NCBI RefSeq assembly: GCF_964355755.1
Contig: NC_092675.1
Coordinates: forward strand, 17,809,312 to 17,873,311
Reading direction: 5' to 3'
Length of the DNA stretch: 64,000 nt
Origin: Antedon mediterranea
Taxonomy: Eukaryota; Echinodermata; Crinoidea; Comatulida; Antedonidae
The notes under the pieces are model-generated. The model was not told the origin of the DNA, did no database searches, and worked only from the letters and a program-made list of their open reading frames with translations. Each line of letters starts with the position of its first letter. The stretch's first letter is position 1. This document shows, one piece after another, positions 54,684 to 64,000 of this stretch. The position numbers were made by a program, and so were the translations under genes.

Positions 54684-57600
54684 GGCGGAGTCTCGGATCT
54701 CGTGTACTCTCTGGTGCAAACTCAGTTAATCATGAAGACAACGAACGAACAAATCTGCAAAAAAATAATTTTTAAAAATATTAATTTAATAAATATATCT
54801 ATCTACACTATTTGGTATAATGATTTATGACTTATTTAATCAAGCAATCAAATTTGACATTAAGACTCTTTATTATCTAAAATTGTTTATAAGAATTACA
54901 ATACAAATGCAATTCTTGTTATAAAGTATACTACCGGTATCTCTCTTTCTCTGTTAATGTTTTCTCCATAATCCAGAAGATATACCAATATAAAATGCTA
55001 AAATACTTTCTTTTCGAAAATTATTGAAGAAGTACACAGTTGAGTACCTCAGGCATACATGACACTAATCTGTTTAGGAGAGTATCTCTCTTTCTCTGTT
55101 AATGTTTTCTCCATAATCCAGAAGATATACCAATATAAAATGCTAAAATACTTTCTTTTCGAAAATTATTGAAGAAGTACACAGTTGAGTACCTCAGGCA
55201 TACATGACACTAATCTGTTTAGGAGAGCAAGTGTTAAGAGCCTTATTAGTTAAGATTGTCAGGGGTTCTGCTTCGCAAACGACTCGACTTTCTCATGATA
55301 TCATGAAATAGCACCAATTAATGCAATGAAGCCGCAACAGAATAGAATTAGTGAATGATTAGATAGATAAATACGATTATCAATTGAGGAAAAATAAATG
55401 ATAGAAATTAGTGACGTATGGATGGAGATTATTGTCTGATATTTGATCAATCCGGTTCGGTAGTTGCAAAAGAATAAATGCACTGAAACATTGCATTACC
55501 TTTGAAACCTGTGAAATTTGTTTTAACACTTGTTAATTCAAAATCAATGAAAAGCATGTTTATTCTGGAAGGTGGTTCAAATTAGGACTCATACAAGTTC
55601 ATATGGAAAATAAACAGCCCATATTTGTTATACTTTGAGCGTGAGTGTTATTTGTATATTGGAGCATAGGTGATCCTTCGTGACGTTTGTCTCCATTGCC
55701 AGTGTTTTTCGGATCTTTTACTCTTTATTTCAACAAAACATCTAGTGGCCACATTTATCCATTTTTCTTCCATCACTCTTTGTGAGTGTGATGGAAATTA
55801 TCATGTCGCAATGCATCCAATGTTTTCTTCCTTATCCTATCTGTTACCTTTCGTCAGTACATTAATATTACTTTATCTTCAATCGATGTTTTCCAAATTC
55901 ATCAAGATCTTCAACTCAAAATCTTCCAATAGATTGTTGTACTCAATATTAACGTGAACGGTTCTTATATTAGAAGATTTTTTTTATTATAGAAAATGTT
56001 TATATAGAAGAAAATAACTTGTCTCCAACATCACACATATTAATAAATAAATAATGTATTTGATCTAAAACCATCTTTGTATCATTCTCTACGCGTAATT
56101 AAAATAATATAGGTAAGAATATTTTTAATGTCTCTACTACCAATAAGTAATTATTAAATAAATAATAGGCTATTGAATTTGACTGTAATTTGAATGAAAA
56201 ATGATCCAATACAATTAGCTTAAATATATTTATACAGATGCACCGTACTGAGATCAGTGAACCGTAATGTGTGAGTTTTAATTATTCTGTATTTTGATAT
56301 CTCTTCTCAACAAGAACTGCAAAGTAGAAATTTTATTTTTTGAACCTGATTACATGTTCTGAATTTTGTTCATTAGATAAAATCCTATTCTTGACATTAC
56401 CACCAGCCAAATACGCACATACGCGTTCAGGTTGAAAATCATTCTGCATCCCACTTCTCTTGATTTTCCCTCCGGTCAATCGATTATTGGAGAAAGTTGG
56501 TTTCACGTCATGCGTTTCTTTCGTGAAAGATGATTTCAGGACTTTTTAGTAGTTTGCTCCATTGCCAATCTTTGTTTGACTTTGTGAATGTGGGGAGCCC
56601 TGTCTTAATAACATATATACCTATAAATTCAAATACGCTCAAAAGGCATCTGTGATAGAAGACGGAGTTAGTGATCAATGAAAGGAGAGCAAGTTTAATA
56701 CCATTCCGCAAAATAGTCTTAAACTTTTCCGCCTCGGCCACTCTGCTTATTTCTGCTGTAAAGTTTCTCCAAAGTATTCTGTCAGATGCTATGTTCTTTA
56801 TTTTCTGTAGGTCCGTTGCAGCTTTCAATTGTGTTGGTAGTTGGTAGTTAGATCTGATAATATTAGTATTCCTCTATGTACCGTATGCAAGCATTAGTTC
56901 AACTGTACATGGTATGATTTTGCTAATTACTTGAATATCGTCTTTGTTCGAATTTCCTACGAGTTCATTTTTCAGAAATTAACTTGTTTTGTGTTGTTAT
57001 AAAACAAGATATTAATGAATATGACATTTATAAAGGATTCATAGCTAAATTTAAACATAGTTATTTCTTTGTAAACAGAGAATTTCTTTGTTACGTCCCA
57101 TTTATTAATGTCAACTTCATTAACGTAATTCTTCATTTAGAACCCTTACATTAATCAATATTTATGATTTCAAAATAAATTTATAATAATAGAATTCTTA
57201 TAGTGATTCTTCGTTTTAAGTTGTGTCTATGATTATATACAAAGCAGGTAAGATTCCGAGAAAAAGAAAAACAAACTTGTCCACCGTAGTCCATTCAAAA
57301 TCACAAATGGCTGTAACAAGAATCTCCTGATATACAGAATAGAAATACAGTAGTAAACTATTATATAAATATTGAAAATCGATTGAAAAAATGTGAAATT
57401 TCGATCAACTTCAAATTATCCATTGTGATGTCTGTACACTCAATTATATAGATTTTTTTTTAAGGCAAAATAATTTTTTTGTTTACAAAATATCGATTAC
57501 TAAATCACATTGCAGCTGTGAGGCGCGTCCAAGCTCAACCAAATATAGCTGTTGTAAGTTAAGATACATGCAGTGGTGGTTACTCGGTTAGGGTCTTCCA

Positions 57601-58603
57601 AGAAAAGCCGTGTTGATCTGATCTATTGAGGTTGTGTGTAATTATACAAAACTTCTAAAGGAATGTATCGGTATATATAAATAAATATAAAATGCTTGAT
57701 TTCAGAAGTCAATGATACTCAAACGTACACACAAGCAAAGGAAGATTTTGGGGGGTTTTTTTTTTTGCTGATTGAATTTTGTTTTTTATGGTATTCGTAT
57801 CAAACGCACTTTATTATGAAACAGGTTATTTTCCTATTATTTTTAAGGAAGTGCGCGGGATCAAATCTACGTTTACACGGAGTCTGCGCGGATTTTGCGT
57901 AATATCTGTATGTAAACGTAGCTTTAATTTGAAGTATTACAGCTCATTCCAAAAACCACCAATGCTATTACCTATTTTAGTTTGAGTTTCTTGTGAACCT
58001 TATTCAATCAATCATAATAGTGTAATAATAACCATAATAACGTGTAGAAAGGTGATATAAAAAAAACTATTTCATTAACAACAGAAAAACCTACACAAAA
58101 AATCATAGCATCATTTGTAAACGTCACATATAAGAATGTTTAGTCATAATATCAAGTGAGTATATAGCGTGTCGGAATGAAATCGTTCTGTTGTCGTATC
58201 TTACATATATACGTATCCTGAATTCAATGAATCGTTTTCCTTATTAATCCACTTGAAGAGTGCTAATATTTTCATGACGGTTGATTCGTGTTATCAGAAA
58301 TGACACTATATCTCAACGCAGTAATCACCAGTCATTTATCAAATATATTCAATTATGAAACGTACTCAACATTACGTCACGAGTGCAATAAAGCCATCTC
58401 AATTCTAGAATTTACTGTAATAATGCGCATTATAAAATAGAAAGTTTTAGTATTTTTTCATTCTAGATTCATGACGTCCTCTTGTGAAATCAATACAGAT
58501 CTGCTGCCAGATTGCGTACGCATGTGAAAAAAAGCAAAATAATCGCGTGAAAGAAAACCCATCTGGAATAATGCTCGTAAAATCTCGTCTAATCTTTTGT
58601 AGA
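54684..58603. other. Gene-poor region upstream of the GPCR
   Basis: AT-rich, with the 145-bp tandem repeat and no recognisable coding exon. A minus-strand frame near 56508-56828 contains ASDRILWRNFTAEI, weakly like the tail of a non-LTR polymerase, but it is not enough to call. It may hold non-coding first exons of the GPCR. Confidence 0.5.
54937..55226. repeat. 145-bp exact tandem duplication near the GPCR 5' end
   Basis: Two adjacent copies (54937-55081 and 55082-55226), each running from GTATCTCTCTTTCTCTG to GTTTAGGAGA, with no difference seen. It lies about 250 bp upstream of the GPCR start codon, in putative promoter or 5' UTR sequence. Confidence 0.92.
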
Positions 58604-59235
58604 TTAAAGCCCCATTCCCTACGTTTTTTAGATCTAATTTAAGATCACAAACTATATTTAATGTAAAAATAATACTATATGTTCCTATTGCGATAACTTT
58701 TTTCGTCTCTAAATGGTTAAAAATGTGAAAAATAAATCGATTCTAATAATTATAGCGGCCCGCTATAAATCCCAAAATGCATTGCGCGCGGATTGATATT
58801 TTTGTTTTTCACCTGTAATTCGCCCACTTTTCGATCGATCGTGAAGCCAAAACAAATGGAAGACTCCTAACTTTTCAGCGAAAATACCGGGTTTTCCCCA
58901 ATTTGTATCAACGGAGTCTGGCAAAAATAGAAAGACAATTAATGCAGCAACTATACAACGTCAGGCTAGGTATATAGCTAGCGTACGATGTTCGTACGTT
59001 ATCGATGTTTACCAGCTAGGCCTACAAAACTAAGCCTAGCTAGGCTAGGCCTAAGACCGTCCACGAGAGGTCGATCGCCGCGAGCTACTTAGGTAGTTCA
59101 TTGTTTCTCACTTTTTATCATAATTTACCATAAAAACGTACATTTAAGACAAGGAATGACATGGTTTAATGTTTTTAAAGTGATATATGTATTATTTTCC
59201 AAAAACGTCCAAAATTGCAGGGAAGGGGTCTTTAA
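58604..59235. repeat. 632-bp MITE with TTAAAGCCCCATTCCCT ends
   Basis: The left end TTAAAGCCCCATTCCCTACG and the right end (complement TTAAAGACCCCTTCCCTGC) are inverted, with a TTAA at each edge. The core is partly GC-rich with ATGCATTGCGCGCGG and several TAGGCCTA/CTAGCTAGGC motifs. No transposase. Confidence 0.72.
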
Positions 59236-59281
59236 GATTTCTTTTATGTGAACAAAATATTTAGTGTGGATAGATTACTTA

Positions 59282-60485
59282 CACCATTTAGTTCGGAAAA
59301 TTGTCAATATACAACTAAAGGTTAACCTTAGATTGGAACGTACAGTCGTTGGTTCCATCACATAAAATGCACAAGTGATAAATGAACACGATAAGGAACA
59401 CTTTTGGAAAAAGTAAGAGTCGTCTCCCGGTGTTTTGGTCTTAACAGATTGTACTGCTTTGACCTGATGGATTTTATTCTACAACTGAACATTGACTTCT
59501 AACCATGACTACATTATGACTAAAAGAAAACCCCATATGTTAATGTCATTAGGCCTATAGTGACCAAATCCTGTAATGAACAACGTCATTTATCTACGGC
59601 TATCAAAAATGTAAAAAGAGATATAGGTATAGGATGGTCGTCTTTGACGAACCTATTGCTACTTTTGAAATATCTGCGTATCGCACACTGAACAAAAAAG
59701 TCTACCTTTGTAAAAATAAAACATTTTGTGTCCAGAAGGCATACAATTCAAGTCATTTGCAATAAATCACAATGTAGTACATAATTGAGAATTGAAATAG
59801 AAAATAATCTAAGTTTGAACGAATTCCTATAAAATTTATCTTAATTCCGGTAATCGACGAGTTAAATTGCTACGTTCATCAGTTATATTATTATTAAGGG
59901 AATAGAGAAATGATTGACACGCTTGTGCTGAGACCTAATTGTGTTTTAATAGGACCATTTTACAAGTCATCGACGGCATAAATTGTTTCTCTTTGGAGTA
60001 AATAAAAGATTCTGATATCGAAATGTTTAAAATGAATAACGAGAAATTATATTGTTATCTACACAAGCTACATTCAATTTCTTACAACATTCATGAATCA
60101 ATTTAATGAGCCTAACACAACGGTTATCAATCACCATTTAGTTCGGAAAATTGTCAATATACAACTAAAGGTTAACCTTAGATTGGAACGTACAGTCGTT
60201 GGTTCCATCACATAAAATGCACAAGTGATAAATGAACACGATAAGGAACACTTTTGGAAAAAGTAAGAGTCGTCTCCCGGTGTTTTGGTCTTAACAGATT
60301 GTACTGCTTTGACCTGATGGATTTTATTCTACAACTGAACATTGACTTCTAACCATGACTACATTATGACTAAAAGAAAACCCCATATGTTAATGTCATT
60401 AGGCCTATAGTGACCAAATCCTGTAATGAACAACGTCATTTATCTACGGCTATCAAAAATGTAAAAAGAGATATAGGTATAGGAT
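59282..60485. repeat. Two identical 354-bp direct repeats separated by 496 bp
   Basis: 59282-59635 and 60132-60485 (offset 850) run from CACCATTTAGTTCGG to ATATAGGTATAGGATG with no difference found by eye. Ends are not TG...CA and there is no tRNA-primer site, so an LTR reading is not supported. Probably a recent local duplication or an assembly redundancy. Confidence 0.92.
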
Positions 60486-63400
60486 GTAGTGGTTTTCGAT
60501 AAATAGGCATGGAAGTTATCATACGTAAACATTATAAACATCAATACTTCAATACTGTTTAATAATAATAGTCGATTGCTCACTGATGACTAGTAAGTAA
60601 GGCATATCAAATATTTAAAGCAAATAATAATTGAAACGAACTTCTACGTTGCAACAACAGGATGGATTACCATGTGCATTAAGGTACCAGTTATGATAAA
60701 CGAGGGTATAACATTTATCATGAAGTTTGAGGTAGGCCTATACAGTGCTTTAGGCCTAGTCAACAAATGAAAAATGCTATCAAACGTTCTGTTATTTTTG
60801 ACAGCCTTGTCGCCTAGCGGTTCATGTATTTCTCCTCCCGGGGCTGTCCTGTAAATATATTTCTCAAGTTCTCTCCATTATTTTCTATTTTGTGCAATTG
60901 TTTTTATTTTCGCTAGTTTGAGTAAAGTGTTGTTCCATGTATTACCTCTAATCCTAATTATAGCAAAAGTAGACATATCATTATCAGACAGCAAACTATG
61001 AGAAACTGAATACCAATTTAAAAAGCAATATAGTTAAAATTCTACCAAGGAAATTTCAATCACAAATCCCTTTGTTACTTAATTACAGTTGTCACTATTT
61101 ATAATTCACCTGGCAAATAGGCCGCATGTCTCTAAACAAATGACATATGATTACATTGATTATAGCAGTTGTTCTGTGTAACTGATGAACATTCCAGGAT
61201 ATGATATTCAATTACCCAATGAAAACCGTTGAAATTAAATCCATTTCGGAGATACTGGCAATAATCATGGTTTGCCCGGTAGCGACAATTCAATGCGACA
61301 TCAAAGCTGTCGCATTGATTTTTTCCAATTATTATCTTCCACACGTCTTTAATTGGCTTTTGCATGTCTCGAGAAAGCATCATTTCGCTTCTGGGATTTT
61401 TAGATCCCCTTCATAAAGTAATGTACAAACAATCTAACAGAACATAAATGCGTAATTGATTTAAAAGAACAGAGGAATATTAGTTTCCGTTGAAGTGGGC
61501 CAATTTCACACCCAATTCTCGTCACTCGGTCGTAGTTTCCCTACAACCTTTCTCCCACACTGAACACCTTTTTCAATACAGTACCGTGTAATTTTGAAGA
61601 CAATGGAATCGACAATCTTCTGTATGATGTGTAGGCCTATAATAGTATTTTACATTTTGTTGAGATTTTCCTTATGTTTAAGAAATTGATTGATTATTCC
61701 ACCCTTTTATTTAGAATTATTCTCTCATATTTATGTTGACTATTAAAAACAAAAATGTGTTTTCATGGATTGTATACCGATACGTTTATTTTTAATTATT
61801 AGGCCTATAGTAATCAAAATTAGTTTTACTAAAATCATACGGCCCCATTCATCATACGTATGTACTATCAATTTTTGTTTTATCAATCTATCTCACAGTT
61901 AAGTCGGACTGGTGTGATGAGTAATTGGATTCAATAAGAAAGATATACGAGGACTAGTGTGATTAACATAAAGATAGTTAATGCTTCGAAATGCCACGAC
62001 GATCAATTTTATAGCTGTAAAATTTGACCCAATAAACTGAAAAAACTTAGTCGATAGTGTGTCTATTGCAATTAAGTTATTCAGTTTCAATAAAAGTGTA
62101 ATTGAACGAAACAATTCGGAATAATTTCCGATCCTCTGGCATTATCACATAAGTTCACTTTAAAATGGTGCAGAGGCCACATATGATACCTATGTGACAA
62201 TGTGTCACAGACGTTTACTATGATACTGGACAAATTATAGATAGAATACCAATAACTTTCTAAACCTTTGTTGAATGTCTGAAAATGATATTAATTGAAA
62301 TTATTTTCTAATCTCATTTTGATGTGATTTAATCAGAGATTGCGGTGCGTAAGATTTAGATTTGATGATACCCTTGATATGATAATGAATGGTTAGCAAA
62401 TAATATGACACTATATGGAAATACAACACAATATGCTTTATTCTTCAGTCCTTAGGTAACCTGTATCTATATTTTTTGTAATTAATTGAAAATGTTAACA
62501 TTATCTGCTAGGTCATAGGTCACTATTATTAGTACGATGTCGAGTGACGATACACTATGAACTTTATTAAGGCAGCAATAGTTTGTTAACATAATTGATG
62601 TTCCGACACGTTATCGCATATCAAATTGGTATCTATCCAACAGTGTGTTCTTTTTATTATGTGAACTAAGATTATAAACTTAAGCATTCAGACTTAGACT
62701 CAATACTTGAACAGTGTTAGAATGGTAGCAAGTAAACATCATGAATAAAATGTTACAGGCAAATCGAGGAAATTATCACAGTAAAATCACAATGTGCCCG
62801 TTTACTGAATCAACGTCATTTGTACGCGCGCGTGTTTCATTCAAGCCATAGATGATTGCGAGTTCAAGTGTTCAATAGTAATTTTCTTATAGGCCTAAAC
62901 AATACAAATATAGTAAAGATATATGGACTCTATGTTTAGGTATTCTTAATATGTTGCTAATCTTTATTTTTTATTAGGGCAGCATGAAATAAATACGGGG
63001 CTGTCGCACAACTATAATAATGTATTGTCATGTAAATTGCCAGAAATGTATTTTGATGCATGCATTAGGGTTATCTCTTATCTTTCAGTCAATCCACTCA
63101 AAGTAAATGGTCTTGATTACCCTAACTGATTAAACTTACAATTTTGAATTTCCATTTGGTTGAGTATTTAATCTTTGTAAAATATATGACGTACAAAATA
63201 GACAAAACTTATAAGACTGTTTCAGATATTATAAGGGTACCATCGGACATGGTAACCTTGGCTTTTATGAACAAGTAGAGCATTAACCGGGTTGGCCTAG
63301 AGTTTATTATAGAAATTATCCTACCGCAGTTTTGTGTAAACTCTCCTGTGCATTATCCTAATATTTGTAAGCCTAAAGGTATACTGTAAATATAAGGTAT

Positions 63401-64000
63401 TTTGTAATCAATTGATATTTACAATTCAGATTAAAGAGGCCAGCGTTACATTTGAAATATTTACTGAAAGATTCCTTTGTAGAAAATATACCCATTTCCT
63501 TTCGATAATTTTCAAGTCATGCATCAATATGTATGGATATTATAGATAATGAGTTACATAGTAATAGTTTAATTCCTTTTCCTATCTTAACATTTAATTA
63601 TAATACACACAAAGCATAACAATGTAGTCTTAAATATTAGAACAGCCTTCCTATTGTCTATTTCCGTACTATAACGCAATTTCAAAATAAATTCTAAGAC
63701 TAAAAGTATTCACTCTGCACATTTACAGCCTGATCCTCGCGTGTGTCACACGAATATTCCACGCGTTCCACACGAGACAATGGATACGAATGTTTGATTA
63801 CTACCGTATATGGCAACATTTCTTCACTTTGTATCTTTATTGAAATTCCTTATGCAACAGGTGTTGAACAAAATCAATAACAGCATAAGAGCAAATAAAA
63901 TGGTTGTAATTGCGTCATTTCATGAACTACTCATAAGCATGTTTATTGGAGTAGCCATCGATTGGTGAAAGGGGTCAGACAAGCCAGTATGTAAGGGGCC
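60486..64000. other. No gene recognised to the right edge
   Basis: AT-rich with scattered short frames lacking codon bias or family resemblance. Several TAGGCCTA palindromes (for example near 60734, 60752, 61635, 61801 and 62892). Nothing else can be supported. Confidence 0.55.

Noticed and set aside
53979-54719. Longer GPCR N-terminus (HQRVHEIRDSA...)
   Set aside because: Begins at a TTG codon; the first ATG in frame is at 54683.
56508-56828. Minus-strand frame with ASDRILWRNFTAEI
   Set aside because: Weakly like a LINE polymerase tail, but no second motif or 3' tail to support it.
59282-60485. LTR retrotransposon
   Set aside because: Repeats do not have TG...CA ends, the interior is only 496 bp, and no primer site or coding sequence is present.
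1-64000. CRISPR arrays, operons, bacterial mobile elements
   Set aside because: Gene structure is eukaryotic throughout; no spacer-repeat arrays seen.

Overview
This is a 64 kb window of nuclear DNA from an AT-rich animal genome. Genes are split by many GT-AG introns, intergenic regions are long, and transposon fragments are common. Gene content, the chimeric 5S/tRNA SINE and the abundant TAGGCCTA palindrome suggest a non-vertebrate deuterostome, most likely an echinoderm; this lineage call is inference. I rebuilt gene models by hand from splice signals, reading-frame phase and protein-family resemblance.

Layout, left to right. (1) 399-798, minus: first coding exon of a probable polycystin-2 (PKD2); the rest lies off the left edge. 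(2) 1316-4383: a 1,534-bp segment present as two nearly identical tandem copies. (3) 5015-6424, plus: a divergent two-exon forkhead transcription factor with CtBP-type corepressor motifs. (4) 7928-11436, minus: a six-exon TNF-receptor-like gene with signal peptide, one cysteine-rich domain, a membrane helix, a probable death-fold segment and a C-terminal death domain. (5) 12366-13437: a foldback transposon with long inverted arms and a 10-bp target duplication, then a tRNA-like relic. (6) 14521-25507, minus: a complete 16-exon ABCG2-type half transporter of about 701 residues. (7) 25508-29843: intergenic with transposon relics. (8) 29844-47277, minus: a complete telomerase reverse transcriptase (TERT) in 29 coding exons, about 1,082 residues, with all catalytic aspartates; its introns hold LINE, SINE, piggyBac-like, pogo-like and other MITE insertions. 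(9) 47278-52848: intergenic, repeat-rich. (10) 52849-54683, minus: a two-exon neuropeptide-type rhodopsin GPCR. (11) 54684-64000: no gene recognised; several exact duplications and one MITE.

The genes do not form a pathway. The most informative context is microsynteny: PKD2 and ABCG2 are direct neighbours in the human genome (4q22), and here a PKD2-like first exon and an ABCG2 gene lie about 14 kb apart with two genes between them. This supports the otherwise weak PKD2 call and suggests an old deuterostome linkage. I did not find a convincing wholly new biological system. The best leads are the PKD2-ABCG2 linkage, the two-death-fold TNF receptor, the unusual TERT motif B', a TERT splice acceptor lying in a transposon end, and the foldback element.
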